From the NCBI RefSeq assembly GCF_900105165.1, contig NZ_LT629740.1:5146001-5210000 (forward strand): 64,000 nt of DNA. Reading direction: 5' to 3'. A model generated the notes under the pieces. It did not search any database and was not told the origin of the DNA. It saw only the letters and a program-made list of their open reading frames with translations. The stretch is from Mucilaginibacter mallensis (GTDB taxonomy: Bacteria > Bacteroidota > Bacteroidia > Sphingobacteriales > Sphingobacteriaceae). Shown piece after piece: positions 26,935-35,646 of the stretch (position 1 is the first letter of the stretch; the number at the start of each line of letters is the position of its first letter). A program made the translations under genes and the position numbers.

Positions 26935-27515
26935 AGCGTCATTGCGAGGAACAAAGCAATCCCCTACTATGCAGACCCTCTATGCGCGAGTATACTTATC
27001 ATGTGAAGCCGCTCATTGCCGCGGAGGCTACTACTTTTGTCTTGATACAAAAGGTAGCAAAAAATCAAGTCAGCAGAAATGCTTCTTTGCCGCACAGGGC
27101 CTTTGCCCCGCAAATCAGGCAAAACCTGGGCTGCTATATTTTTACCCTGCTTTCGCTACGCACCTGGCCTTTGCGCTTCTGTAAAAATCTGCTATGCCCT
27201 GCCATTACGCACAAGCCCACCATTGTTTTGCCTGATTTCACCCGAAGCTGTTCTACTGACGAACCTCACCCAACCCTCTCCAAGGGAGAGGGCTTTAATT
27301 GAAACGTAATCAAAAGCGGGCAATGGCCTGACAAAAAGCGCGGGCCTGGGTGTTTTGCCTGTGGGTGGAAGGATCTTTTTGTCTTGACTTTTTGGTTCTT
27401 TTGTGTCAAGACAAAAGAACTAGGGCTCCGCGCCCATGAGCGGCTTCGCGCGACACTCACGCTTGCAAATTCGCCCTGTACAGTCGGGGATTGCTTTGTT
27501 CCTAGCAATGACGCT
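26935..27515. repeat. 581-bp noncoding element bounded by 30-bp inverted repeats
   Basis: The left arm 26935-26964 (AGCGTCATTGCGAGGAACAA...) and right arm 27486-27515 are reverse complements at 29 of 30 positions. The interior has no credible gene. It carries further inverted words (a CTTGATACAAAAG/CTTTTGTGTCAAG pair and GGGCCTG/CAGGCC words) and a CAAGGGAGAGGGC stretch. It lies between a TonB receptor gene and recQ. The structure is MITE-like, or two GTCATTGCGAG palindrome halves that captured a second repeat. Confidence 0.7.
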
Positions 27516-27566
27516 AAAAGAAAAGTTTTAAATGTAAACTGCTATCTGCAAACAGCAAACTAATAA

Positions 27567-27574
27567 TATATTTG
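27567..27574 (+). promoter_or_regulatory. putative -7 box TATATTTG of recQ
   Basis: TAnnTTTG match seven bases before the recQ ATG. No clear -33 element was found. Confidence 0.35.
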
Positions 27575-27581
27575 CATAGCT

Positions 27582-29732
27582 ATGACACCTATACAGGCCC
27601 TGCAAAAATATTTCGGATACAGCGAATTCAGGCACCAGCAGGGGGCTATTATTCAGCATGTTTTAGATAAGAAAGATGTTTTGGCGCTGATGCCTACGGG
27701 TGGCGGTAAATCATTATGTTACCAATTGCCCGCGGTTTTGCTAGATGGGCTAACCATCGTTATCTCCCCGCTCATCGCTTTAATGAAGGACCAGGTTGAC
27801 AGCCTGAATGTTAACGGCATACCTGCCGCTTTCCTCAACTCGGCGCAAAACCCCGATGAGCAGCAAAGGCTGATGGGCAAACTCAGGAACAATGAGATCA
27901 AGTTATTATACCTTGCTCCCGAGCGTTTGTTTGGATCAGAAAATAAGCTGGTTGAGTTTTTAAAATCGCTGCCGGTTGTACAGATCGCTATTGACGAGGC
28001 GCATTGTATCTCTCATTGGGGGCATGATTTCAGGCCGGAGTATTTGATGCTGGCAGGGTTGAAGGATTATTTCCCGAATATCCCGGTTATAGCCTTAACA
28101 GCAACAGCCGATAAGCTCACCCAAAAGGATATCCTCGAAAAATTAAATCTTAAAAACCCTGCCATATTTATATCCTCCTTTAACCGGGAGAATATAAATT
28201 ATACGGTTGCCCCTAAGAAGAACAGCTTTAACCAACTACTTGATTTTTTGGAGGAACGCAAGGAGGAATCGGGCATTATATATTGTTTGTCGCGTAAATC
28301 AACGGAAGCATTAGCAGCTGATCTGAAGGAAGAAGGCTACTCAGCCGAGGCTTACCATGCCGGACTGAATAACGCCATCAAGGCACGCAACCAGGAAGCT
28401 TTTTTGCGTGATGACGTAAAGATCATTGTGGCGACTATCGCTTTTGGCATGGGCATCAATAAATCAAATGTGCGCTATGTGGTGCACATGGATCTGCCTA
28501 AAAACATTGAGGGTTATTACCAGGAAACAGGCAGAGCGGGCAGAGATGGTTTGCCGTCTGATGCTATATTATATTACTCGCCGGGCGATGCCATGAAGCT
28601 TAAAGGCTTTGCAAAGGTTGAGGATAATGAAGAGCAAAGCCGTATCATGCTTAAAAAGCTGGATGATATGGTAAATTATTGCCAACTGCAAACCTGCAGG
28701 CGGCATTTTTTGTTAAAGTATTTTGACGAAGAATCGGATGCTACCTGCGGATCATGTGATGTGTGTTTAACGGAATTTGAGCGCTTTGATGGTACGCTGA
28801 TCGCCCAAAAGGCATTGTCGGCGGTATACAGGTTAAAAGAAAGATTCGGCAGTAATTATGTGATCGATTTTTTGCGGGGATCGAAAAGTGAGAAGATAAG
28901 GGAAGAACATAAGCAATTGAAAACTTATGGCGTAGGTGCCGATATCAGCAAACCCGACTGGCAGCGTTACCTGCGTGAACTAAGCGCTATGGGTTATCTA
29001 CAGGTTGACGGTGGTGAATATCCGGTCCTGAAATTAACGCACCAAAGTGAAGCGGTATTAAAAGGACTGCAAAAAGTAGAATTCATTGCTGCTGAAACTG
29101 TTGAAGAAAAACATACCACTGTTGAAGCATTACCTTTTGAGGTTGACCTTTTGACTGAGTTAAAGAATGTAAGGCGAGATATAGCCATGCATGAAAATGT
29201 GCCCGCCTACGTAATATTATCTGATGCTACTTTAGTGGAGATAGCCACCTACCTGCCACAAAGTCTGGATGAGCTAAGGATGATCTCCGGCTTTGGTGAT
29301 ATAAAACTGGCGCGTTATGGCCGTGAAATGCTGGCGCCTGTAAAAAACTATTGCAGTATGCGAGGCCTCTCATCCAAAATAAAGCAGAAAGCGCAGAAAC
29401 GCGAGCGCAAGCCGAGACCCGAAAGATCGAGCGATACAAGGCGGGCAAGCCTTACCTTATTTAAAGGAGGTAAAAGCATTGCGGAGATAGCCCAGGAAAG
29501 AAAACTATCGCCAATGACAGTGGAGAGCCACCTCACCTATTATGTGCAGACCGGTGATATTGATGTATCGGAATTTGTGACCAAGGATAAGTTAACGGTG
29601 ATACAGGATACGGTGGAAAGCTATGGCGATGAGAAGTTATCGCCATTAAAAGAAATTTTGGGCGAGGATTATAGTTATACAGAGATAAAGGCGGTGATTG
29701 CGTGGATGAAGGGAAGCTCGTCAACTCAATAA
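27582..29732 (+). CDS. recQ: ATP-dependent DNA helicase RecQ
   Basis: A 716-residue 3'-5' DNA helicase for recombination and fork repair. The order is complete. Helicase domain: FGYSEFRHQQ, Walker A TGGGKS at 39-44, SPLIALMKDQ, IDEAHCISHWGHDFRPEY, ALTATA. Second RecA lobe: IIYCLSRKSTE, AYHAGL, IVATIAFGMGINK, YYQETGRAGRDG. Then the zinc-binding RecQ-Ct (CRRHFLLKYFDE..., CGSCDVC), a winged helix, HRDC (YVILSDATLVEIATYLP) and a C-terminal HTH_40 extension (KSIAEIAQERKLSPMTVESH). The HTH_40 tail is common in Bacteroidota RecQ. It is monocistronic, with palindromic repeats on both sides. Confidence 0.97.
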   Translation: MTPIQALQKYFGYSEFRHQQGAIIQHVLDKKDVLALMPTGGGKSLCYQLPAVLLDGLTIVISPLIALMKDQVDSLNVNGIPAAFLNSAQNPDEQQRLMGKLRNNEIKLLYLAPERLFGSENKLVEFLKSLPVVQIAIDEAHCISHWGHDFRPEYLMLAGLKDYFPNIPVIALTATADKLTQKDILEKLNLKNPAIFISSFNRENINYTVAPKKNSFNQLLDFLEERKEESGIIYCLSRKSTEALAADLKEEGYSAEAYHAGLNNAIKARNQEAFLRDDVKIIVATIAFGMGINKSNVRYVVHMDLPKNIEGYYQETGRAGRDGLPSDAILYYSPGDAMKLKGFAKVEDNEEQSRIMLKKLDDMVNYCQLQTCRRHFLLKYFDEESDATCGSCDVCLTEFERFDGTLIAQKALSAVYRLKERFGSNYVIDFLRGSKSEKIREEHKQLKTYGVGADISKPDWQRYLRELSAMGYLQVDGGEYPVLKLTHQSEAVLKGLQKVEFIAAETVEEKHTTVEALPFEVDLLTELKNVRRDIAMHENVPAYVILSDATLVEIATYLPQSLDELRMISGFGDIKLARYGREMLAPVKNYCSMRGLSSKIKQKAQKRERKPRPERSSDTRRASLTLFKGGKSIAEIAQERKLSPMTVESHLTYYVQTGDIDVSEFVTKDKLTVIQDTVESYGDEKLSPLKEILGEDYSYTEIKAVIAWMKGSSSTQ

Positions 29733-29736
29733 CACC

Positions 29737-29828
29737 TGTCATTTCGAACGATAGTGAGAAATCTTCTTCACTCTGTATAGTTCGCTTTGCATATAGCAGA
29801 AGATCTCTCACTATCGTTCGAGATGACA
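29737..29828. repeat. GTCATTTCGAACGATAG palindromic repeat, upstream of murF
   Basis: The outer arms TGTCATTTCGAACGATAGTG and CACTATCGTTCGAGATGACA pair across about 90 bases. The core GCATATAGCAGAAGATCTCT is shared with the repeat at 31229-31367 downstream of murF. Confidence 0.85.
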
Positions 29829-29865
29829 AATCAAAAAGTAAAATGTTTTGTTGAAATTTACACCA

Positions 29866-31206
29866 ATGAATACCGAAGACATCTATCAGCTTTTTATACA
29901 ACACCCGGTTATCAGCACCGATACCCGCAAGATTGTGCCGGGCAGCCTGTTTTTTGCGTTGAAGGGCGATAAGTTTGATGCCAATACCTTTGCTGAGCAA
30001 GCCATTGAGCAAGGCGCGGCCTATGCTATTATAGATAACCCGGCATATCAGCTTAATAAAAAATATATTTTGGTTGATGACGGGCTCACTGCTTTGCAGG
30101 ATTTGGCGCGTTATCATCGCAAACAATTAATCATACCTGTTGTAGGCTTGACGGGCACCAATGGTAAAACTACCACCAAAGAACTGATCAACGCCGTATT
30201 ATCTCAGAAATTTAATACCCTGGCTACACAGGGTAACCTGAATAACCATATAGGCGTACCGCTTACTATTTTAAGCATTAACAGCACACACGAGATGGCG
30301 GTTATTGAAATGGGCGCTAATCACCAGAAAGAGATCGAGCTACTTTGCAGTATTTCGCAGCCTACACATGGGCTTATTACTAATATTGGCAAGGCGCATT
30401 TAGAGGGCTTCGGCGGAGTTGAGGGGATTAAGAAAGGTAAGGGTGAATTGTATGATTTCTTGAGTCGGGAAGACGGAAGTTTAGAGCAGGGCATTGCCTT
30501 TGTAAATGGTGATGACAAGGTATTAATGGAGATGCAGCAGGCCCGGGATTTAAAAAAAGTGGTAATGTATGGCACCAATAACCGGGATAATACTATCGTT
30601 GGTAAACTAACCGAGAACTCCCCGCTCCTGTCTTTACAATGGACCAATAATTCATCCGGCGAAAGTCATGCCATCAAAACACAGCTTACCGGGGCTTATA
30701 ACCTTGATAATATATTAGCGGCTATCTGCATAGGTACTTATTTTGAACTGGATGCCGATGCTATTAATAAAGGTGTGGAGGGCTATCAGCCGCAAAACAA
30801 CCGTTCGCAGATCAAGCAAACTGCAACCAATACCCTTATCTGCGATTACTATAATGCCAATCCCAGCAGCATGTTTGTGGCTATTGAAAACATAGGCAAA
30901 CTTACTGCCGATAGAAAAGTATTGATACTGGGTGATATGTTTGAGCTGGGCGATGAATCTGCCGCGGAACATGAAGCGATTATCAGAAAGGCTTTAGCTA
31001 CTGAAGTTGATGAGCGCATATTCATCGGCAAGGACTTTTTAGCGCAGAAATGGAAATTTAAGGGTGATAAGCTAAAAAATGCCACCTTTCATGCTACTGT
31101 TGAGAATGCGATTACGGCTTTAAAGTTTCATCCGGTAAAAAATTCAACGGTGCTAATAAAGGGTTCGAGGGGTATGGCTTTGGAGCGGTTGGTGGAGTTG
31201 TTTTAG
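29866..31206 (+). CDS. murF: UDP-N-acetylmuramoyl-tripeptide--D-alanyl-D-alanine ligase
   Basis: A 446-residue cytoplasmic Mur ligase that adds D-Ala-D-Ala to UDP-MurNAc-tripeptide. The N-terminal substrate domain shows VISTDTRKIVPGSLFFALKG. The central ATPase domain has GLTGTNGKTTTKELI, TQGNLNNHIGVPLTIL and AVIEMGANHQKEIELLC, and the C-terminal domain has NLDNILAAICIG, DYYNANPSSM, KVLILGDMFELGDES and LIKGSRGMALERLV. The start is the ATG at 29866; TTG codons further upstream would run into the repeat. It sits outside the usual dcw cluster and is bracketed by two related palindromic repeats. Confidence 0.95.
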   Translation: MNTEDIYQLFIQHPVISTDTRKIVPGSLFFALKGDKFDANTFAEQAIEQGAAYAIIDNPAYQLNKKYILVDDGLTALQDLARYHRKQLIIPVVGLTGTNGKTTTKELINAVLSQKFNTLATQGNLNNHIGVPLTILSINSTHEMAVIEMGANHQKEIELLCSISQPTHGLITNIGKAHLEGFGGVEGIKKGKGELYDFLSREDGSLEQGIAFVNGDDKVLMEMQQARDLKKVVMYGTNNRDNTIVGKLTENSPLLSLQWTNNSSGESHAIKTQLTGAYNLDNILAAICIGTYFELDADAINKGVEGYQPQNNRSQIKQTATNTLICDYYNANPSSMFVAIENIGKLTADRKVLILGDMFELGDESAAEHEAIIRKALATEVDERIFIGKDFLAQKWKFKGDKLKNATFHATVENAITALKFHPVKNSTVLIKGSRGMALERLVELF

Positions 31207-31228
31207 GATAATTTTGTCTTATCAACAG

Positions 31229-31367
31229 TGTCATTTCGAACGAGGTACGAGGAGAAACTATCTCTTGAGCGGGACGTGCCTGGCTTGTGTGAGCGAAAAA
31301 TCTTCTTCATCTTGCATAGTTCGCTTTGCATATAGCAGAAGATCTCTCACTATCGTTCGAGATGACA
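31229..31367. repeat. GTCATTTCGAACGAGG palindromic repeat, downstream of murF
   Basis: Outer arms TGTCATTTCGAACGAGG and CGTTCGAGATGACA. The right half from 31313 on is almost identical to 29775-29828. The left half (GAGGAGAAACTATCTCTTGA, then GTGCCTGGCTTGTG) is shared with the repeat at 52692-52821. Confidence 0.85.
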
Positions 31368-31389
31368 ATTCTTTATAAATAAATATAAC

Positions 31390-31719
31390 ATGGCCATACT
31401 AAAATCTCTCTCTATTTTCATACTTGCCGGCTTATGCGAAATTGGCGGCGGTTATTTGATCTGGCTTTGCCTTAAAGAGGATAAACCCTGGTGGTATGCC
31501 GCGTTGGGCGCTGTGGTACTGGCCTTTTACGGCGTGGTGGCTACCTGGCAAACTAATAATTTCGGCCGGGTGTATGCTACTTATGGCGGAATATTTATAG
31601 TGATGGCCCTGCTTTGGGCATGGAAGGTTGATGATTTCAAGCCCGATAAGTATGATATTATCGGTGCGCTTATAGCCTTGATTGGGGTTTGTGTGATTAT
31701 TTATACGCCGCGGAGGTAA
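31390..31719 (+). CDS. YnfA/UPF0060 family membrane protein
   Basis: A 109-residue inner-membrane protein with four TM helices. The UPF0060 pattern is very clear: LAGLCEIGGGYLIWLCLKED, WWYAALGAVVLAFYGVVATW, FGRVYATYGGIFIVMALLWAW and DIIGALIALIGVCVIIYTPRR. The family resembles half-size SMR-type exporters, but its role is unproven. It is a single gene between repeats, with no partner gene. Confidence 0.93.
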   Translation: MAILKSLSIFILAGLCEIGGGYLIWLCLKEDKPWWYAALGAVVLAFYGVVATWQTNNFGRVYATYGGIFIVMALLWAWKVDDFKPDKYDIIGALIALIGVCVIIYTPRR

Positions 31720-31723
31720 GGAG

Positions 31724-31770
31724 AAGCACAAGTCAGCGCGCTCACACTCCACAGCACAAGACTTGCACTA
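31724..31770. repeat. GCACAAGTC / CACAAGACTTGC repeat words
   Basis: AGCACAAGTCAGCGCG and CAGCACAAGACTTGCACTAA follow the ynfA stop. The same words make up the inverted repeat at 54852-54962. Confidence 0.5.
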
Positions 31771-31802
31771 ATGAGGGGAGGTAGGACATGCATTTATTAA
31801 AC

Positions 31803-31890
31803 ATGTCATTGCGAGCGATAGCGTGGCAACCTCGTCGCTTGCATATTGAACGCGACGAGGTTGCTTCGTCGTTCCTCCTCGCAATGACAT
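31803..31890. repeat. GTCATTGCGAGCGATAGCG palindrome
   Basis: An 88-base imperfect palindrome. TGTCATTGCGAGCGATAGCG...GCAACCTCGTCGC and GCGACGAGGTTGC...CTCGCAATGACA pair around TTGCATATTGAAC. The copy at 53726-53812 is the same element in inverted orientation. Confidence 0.88.
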
Positions 31891-31909
31891 GTTTTTGTAA
31901 CACATAAAA

Positions 31910-31981
31910 CGCGCTCCGTTGACTCACCCGTCTTTGCTTCGCTCGACCACCCTCTCTGCGGCAAGCCGCAAAGAGGGTAAG
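31910..31981 (+). repeat. composite repeat, GCGCTCCG...ACCCTCTC hairpin unit (copy 2)
   Basis: GCGCTCCGTTGACTCACCCG, then a hairpin ACCCTCTCTGCGGC-AA-GCCGCAAAGAGGGT. It lies 20 bases after the palindrome at 31803-31890, the same order as copies at 26829 and 35917. It could also terminate the convergent ynfA and oxygenase transcripts. Confidence 0.75.
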
Positions 31982-31990
31982 AACAAAAAA

Positions 31991-32029
31991 TGCTGATCTG
32001 AAAATGAATTTATCATCTTCAAATCAGCA
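31991..32029. repeat. TGCTGATCTGAA hairpin downstream of the oxygenase gene
   Basis: TGCTGATCTGAA and TTCAAATCAGCA pair at 11 of 12 positions around 15 bases. The tail continues with CACATCCTCAAATCTTCAAA words like those at 37400-37435. Confidence 0.65.
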
Positions 32030-32056
32030 CATCCTCAAATCTTCAAACCAAAGATT

Positions 32057-33019
32057 TTATTTTTTCAGGCCAATCTCACGGAGACGTTCATCCAGGTATT
32101 CGCCGGCGGTGATGTCGGTGTAGTGTTTTGGATGAGTGGCATCAATGCATGATTCCAGGCAGGTAAGGTCCATATCCGGTTTCGGGTGCAGGAAGAATGG
32201 CACCGAGTAGCGGGAATTCTTCATCTGGTCGCGTGGTGGATTTACTACCCTATGTGTGGTTGATTTTAGCTTGTTATTGGTTAAACGCTGCAGCATATCG
32301 CCTACGTTTACTACCAGGTCCTCACCATAAGCTTTAACCGGGAACCATTCGTTTTCACGGGTTAATAGTTCAAGACCATCGGCACTGGCTCCTATTAATA
32401 GGGTGATGAGGTTAATATCCTCATGCGCTCCTGCGCGTACCGCATCATCAGGAATCGAATCGGGGTTAGTTATAGGGAAATAGTGCAGTGTGCGTAATAT
32501 GGAATTACCATCATGCACTTTATCATCAAAGTAATTTTCGGGCAGGTTTAAGTATACGGCTATGGCACGTAACAAATGGATACCGGCTTGCTCCAGCTTT
32601 TTATAAACTTCCTGTGTGGTTGTATTAAAATCAGGCAGTTCATTAACAATAATATTGTCGGGATAATCCGCTTTAAGCGGTGAATCAGCGGCAACGGTTT
32701 GCCCTATTTGCCAAAACTCCTTCAGATCGGGAGTTTTAAAGCCTTTAGCGGTTTCCTTGCTTTTGCCGGTATAGCCACGTTGGCCTGCAAGTTCCGGTTT
32801 CTCATAGTTTAGCTTAGCATCCTCCGGTAAGGTGAACAATTCTTTAACCTGCTCGTACAGCTTATCAATTAATACTTTGCTGAGGCCGTGATTGGTGATG
32901 GTTACAAAACCTGTTTCATTAAAAGCTTTGCCAATTTCGTCCGAAAAGCGTTTACGTTCATCGGCGTTACCTTGTATATAGGTGTTCAGATCAAGACGTG
33001 GAATATTTACTTTACTCAT
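32057..33019 (-). CDS. 2-oxoglutarate/Fe(II) oxygenase, isopenicillin-N-synthase-like
   Basis: A 320-residue cytoplasmic non-heme iron dioxygenase. The N-terminal DIOX_N region is IPRLDLNTYIQGNADERKRF with GFVTITNHGL. The jelly-roll core has the iron-binding HxD in AGAHEDINLITLLIGA, the distal His in KSTTHRVVNPP, and the 2-oxoglutarate-binding RxS in NSRYSVPFFLHP. The length matches bacterial members of the plant-like IPNS family. The substrate is not known; members hydroxylate or desaturate small molecules. It is transcribed alone and convergent with ynfA. Confidence 0.9.
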   Translation of the reverse strand: MSKVNIPRLDLNTYIQGNADERKRFSDEIGKAFNETGFVTITNHGLSKVLIDKLYEQVKELFTLPEDAKLNYEKPELAGQRGYTGKSKETAKGFKTPDLKEFWQIGQTVAADSPLKADYPDNIIVNELPDFNTTTQEVYKKLEQAGIHLLRAIAVYLNLPENYFDDKVHDGNSILRTLHYFPITNPDSIPDDAVRAGAHEDINLITLLIGASADGLELLTRENEWFPVKAYGEDLVVNVGDMLQRLTNNKLKSTTHRVVNPPRDQMKNSRYSVPFFLHPKPDMDLTCLESCIDATHPKHYTDITAGEYLDERLREIGLKK

Positions 33020-33175
33020 GGTCAGTTAAATGATAGATAGGAAATTGTTCAAATTTAATCAGCGGATTGTAAATTAAAGGAATTATAAATTATTATAATG
33101 AATAAAACAATTATTAGTTTAAACGATTTATATCATGTTCAGTCGAAACATATATTATATATCTATAAAAATATT

Positions 33176-35041
33176 ATGAAAACGCTTAAAAAAATATTTG
33201 GAATTGGCCTTATGGCTTTTTTCATTACTATAATGGCCCCGCATAAAAGTATGGCGCAGGGGGGCTACGTATCTGACCAGGATTTTTATGACAACCTGCA
33301 GCAATACGGCACCTGGGTTGATGACCCTAATTACGGCAATGTTTGGGTACCTGATGTGGATGGCGATTTCAGGCCATATGCCTCACGCGGGCACTGGGTA
33401 CAAACTGAGTACGGCAGCACATGGGTATCAGACTATCCGTGGGGATGGGCAACCTTTCACTATGGCAGGTGGCACTATGATGATTATTATGGTTGGGAAT
33501 GGGTACCGGGCCATCAGTGGGCACCCGCCTGGGTAAGCTGGCGCCATGGTGGTGGCTATTATGGCTGGGCGCCATTAGGGCCGGGCATAACTATTGCTAT
33601 TTCATTTGGCAGCAGTTACCGCGTACCAAATAGCTATTGGGTATGCGCGCCGGAGGCTTATATAAACAGGCCAAATATTTATAATTATTATGTACCGCCT
33701 ACACGTGTAGTAACTATTATAAACAGAACAACTATTATAAATAATACCTATGTATATAATAACCGCACCTATGTAACCGGCCCCCGTCCGCAGGATATTC
33801 AGCGGATCACACGCCAGCGGGTACAAGTGTATAAAATTAATAATGCCAGCAGACCGGGTGCTAATGTTGTACAAAATAATACCCTGAATATTTACAGACC
33901 TGCGGTTAGAAAATCGGCGGATGCACGCCCTGCAAGGGTTGTAAACGCAACGGCATATAAACAAGCCAACCCTAACCAGGGTATAGGCAGGCCGGGCTCA
34001 GGCGCATATAACCGCGCTAATGCACAAAGACTGGCCACTACAGCACGTACCGATAACCCTAATAACAATGTAGTGCGGGTAAACCCGGTAAATAATCAAA
34101 GGCCAGGCCAGCCTGCGAATAATAACCGCCCGGGGCAACCGGCTGCAAAACCGAATCCGCAACAACCTGCTAGTGGTGCTAACAACGGGCATAACCGCCA
34201 GCCAAATGCCGGCACAAACCCCGCTACAGGCACCCGCCCGGCACAACCGGGCAGTAATCCAAATACTCAAAATAAATTAGACAGGCAAAATACTAATGAC
34301 CGCCGTGGACCGGGGGCTGTAGTACCAAAAACGCCTGCAACTGATAATAATGCTGCACAAAAACAGCAACAGGATCAGTCCCGCCAGCAGCAGCAAGCAC
34401 AACAAAAACAACAGCAACAGGCACAACAGGATCAAGCCCGTCAGCAGCAACAAGCTCAGCAAGCACAACAAAAACAACAGCAGCAGGCACAACAGAATCA
34501 GGCGCACCAGCAGCAACAAAAACAACAACAGCAGGCGCAGCAAAAACAGCAACAGGATCAAGCCCGTCAGCAGCAGCAAACGCAGCAACGCCAGCAGCAG
34601 CAGGCTCAGCAAGCGCAACAAAAACAACAGCAGCAAGCACAACAGAACCAGGCCCGTCAGCAGCAGCAACAGGCACAGCAGGCACAACAAAGACAGCAGC
34701 AACAAGCTCAACAACAGGCGCAGCAACGCCAGCAGCAGCAGGCTCAACAACAAGCGCAGCAACGCCAGCAGCAACAGCAGGCTCAACAACAAGCGCAGCA
34801 ACGCCAGCAGCAACAGCAGGCACAACAAAGACAGCAGCAACAAGCTCAACAACAAGCGCAGCAACGCCAGCAACAGCAGGCGCAACAAGCTCAACAAAGA
34901 CAGCAGCAGCAGGCTCAGCAGAATCAAGCTCGTCAGCAACAGCAGGCTCAGCAAAGGCAGCAGCAAAGGCAGCAGCAACAAAAACAACAACAGCAGCAGA
35001 AGCAACAGCCTAAGCCACAGCCCCATGATGGGCAACAATAG
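33176..35041 (+). CDS. exported DUF6600-type protein with long Gln-rich tail
   Basis: A 621-residue exported protein. The signal peptide is MKTLKKIFGIGLMAFF...SMAQ. Residues ~28-150 are Trp/Tyr/Gly-rich with repeats of the form YGTWV..PNYGNVWVPDV, GHWVQTEYGSTWVSD and YYGWEWVPGHQWAPAWVSWR, typical of DUF6600/YXWGXW-type envelope proteins. A linker rich in Asn, Pro and Arg follows. From about residue 394 to 612 it is almost only Gln, Ala, Arg and Lys in units such as QQQQAQQ and QARQQQQAQQ, probably coiled coil or disordered. No catalytic motif. The start at 33176 gives the signal peptide. A hairpin with a T-run follows the stop. Function unknown; a cell-surface structural role is an inference. 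Confidence 0.8.
   Translation: MKTLKKIFGIGLMAFFITIMAPHKSMAQGGYVSDQDFYDNLQQYGTWVDDPNYGNVWVPDVDGDFRPYASRGHWVQTEYGSTWVSDYPWGWATFHYGRWHYDDYYGWEWVPGHQWAPAWVSWRHGGGYYGWAPLGPGITIAISFGSSYRVPNSYWVCAPEAYINRPNIYNYYVPPTRVVTIINRTTIINNTYVYNNRTYVTGPRPQDIQRITRQRVQVYKINNASRPGANVVQNNTLNIYRPAVRKSADARPARVVNATAYKQANPNQGIGRPGSGAYNRANAQRLATTARTDNPNNNVVRVNPVNNQRPGQPANNNRPGQPAAKPNPQQPASGANNGHNRQPNAGTNPATGTRPAQPGSNPNTQNKLDRQNTNDRRGPGAVVPKTPATDNNAAQKQQQDQSRQQQQAQQKQQQQAQQDQARQQQQAQQAQQKQQQQAQQNQAHQQQQKQQQQAQQKQQQDQARQQQQTQQRQQQQAQQAQQKQQQQAQQNQARQQQQQAQQAQQRQQQQAQQQAQQRQQQQAQQQAQQRQQQQQAQQQAQQRQQQQQAQQRQQQQAQQQAQQRQQQQAQQAQQRQQQQAQQNQARQQQQAQQRQQQRQQQQKQQQQQKQQPKPQPHDGQQ
34355..35035 (+). repeat. CAG/CAA-rich tandem low-complexity tract inside the Q-rich gene
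   Basis: About 680 bases of nearly uninterrupted CAG, CAA and GCN codons coding Gln, Ala, Arg and Lys. Units of 15-30 bases recur with small changes (CAGCAACGCCAGCAGCAACA-like). Such tracts expand and contract by slippage, so length variation between strains is likely. Confidence 0.9.
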
Positions 35042-35070
35042 CATTATTGCTGATTACCTTTTTTAATTGA

Positions 35071-35105
35071 TAGCACATATAAATAAAATTATATGTGCTA
35101 TTTTT
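35071..35105 (+). terminator. perfect 10-bp hairpin with T-run after the Q-rich gene
   Basis: TAGCACATAT and ATATGTGCTA form a perfect stem around AAATAAAATT, followed by TTTTT. It ends the Q-rich gene transcript. Its right arm and tail also contain TATTTTTG, a possible -7 box for the thioredoxin-like gene. Confidence 0.75.
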
Positions 35106-35116
35106 GTGTACTGATT

Positions 35117-35593
35117 ATGCTTAAACTATTCCCAAACAAGATTGCCGGGCTATTTCTCGTGTTGATAATATCCGCCTGTGCTTTTATATGCAATGCCCAG
35201 ACTAAAACTACGCACACCAAAAACCCGCATAATATTGTTTTTATTGAAGATTCATGGGATGAAGCCTTACGACAGGCTGCGTTACAAAACAAATATATTT
35301 TTGTTGATGCCTATGCCAGTTGGTGCGGCCCATGCAAAATGCTCAAGAAATACACGTTTAGTAATCAAAAGGTGGCCGACTTTTTTAACGCCAATTTTGT
35401 AAACGTATCTATTGACATGGAGAAAGGTGACGGGCCCAGCCTGGCTACTGCATGGCGATTACAGGCTTATCCTACATTAATTATTTTTGACGCTAAAGGC
35501 AGACCAGTTTTAGGTACCGCCGGATATATGGGCGTGAATGATCTGCTGGATTTTGGTAAACAGGGATTGAGTAAAAAAAGTAGCGCTATTTAG
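35117..35593 (+). CDS. exported thioredoxin-like protein
   Basis: A 158-residue extracytoplasmic thioredoxin-fold protein. The N-terminal leader LKLFPNKIAGLFLVLIISAC..CNAQ is a signal peptide or lipoprotein-like segment. The domain shows W.EALRQAALQNKYIFVDAYA, the redox motif ASWCGPCKMLKK (CGPC), and the cis-Pro region RLQAYPTLIIFD. It resembles DUF255/thioredoxin_7-type periplasmic reductases, so it could reduce or isomerise disulfides or act in cytochrome maturation. The start at 35117 is preferred because an ATG at 35093 falls inside the terminator hairpin. Confidence 0.85.
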   Translation: MLKLFPNKIAGLFLVLIISACAFICNAQTKTTHTKNPHNIVFIEDSWDEALRQAALQNKYIFVDAYASWCGPCKMLKKYTFSNQKVADFFNANFVNVSIDMEKGDGPSLATAWRLQAYPTLIIFDAKGRPVLGTAGYMGVNDLLDFGKQGLSKKSSAI

Positions 35594-35646
35594 TGATTAG
35601 TTGCCTTTATTATTTCTGACTATTAGGTTTTTACTGCAAGGAATTT

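Noticed and set aside
26886..27309. Overlapping open frames of 60-140 codons in the 27 kb spacer
   Set aside because: They lie wholly inside inverted-repeat elements, conflict with one another and have no protein-like pattern.
34277..35044. A 255-residue Leu-rich minus-strand open frame opposite the Q-rich gene
   Set aside because: Poly-Leu (CTG/TTG) is the antisense of CAG/CAA repeats. It is a shadow of the Q-rich plus-strand gene with no independent signal.
35093..35116. ATG at 35093 as start of the thioredoxin-like gene
   Set aside because: It is inside a perfect terminator hairpin. The ATG at 35117 gives a normal signal peptide.
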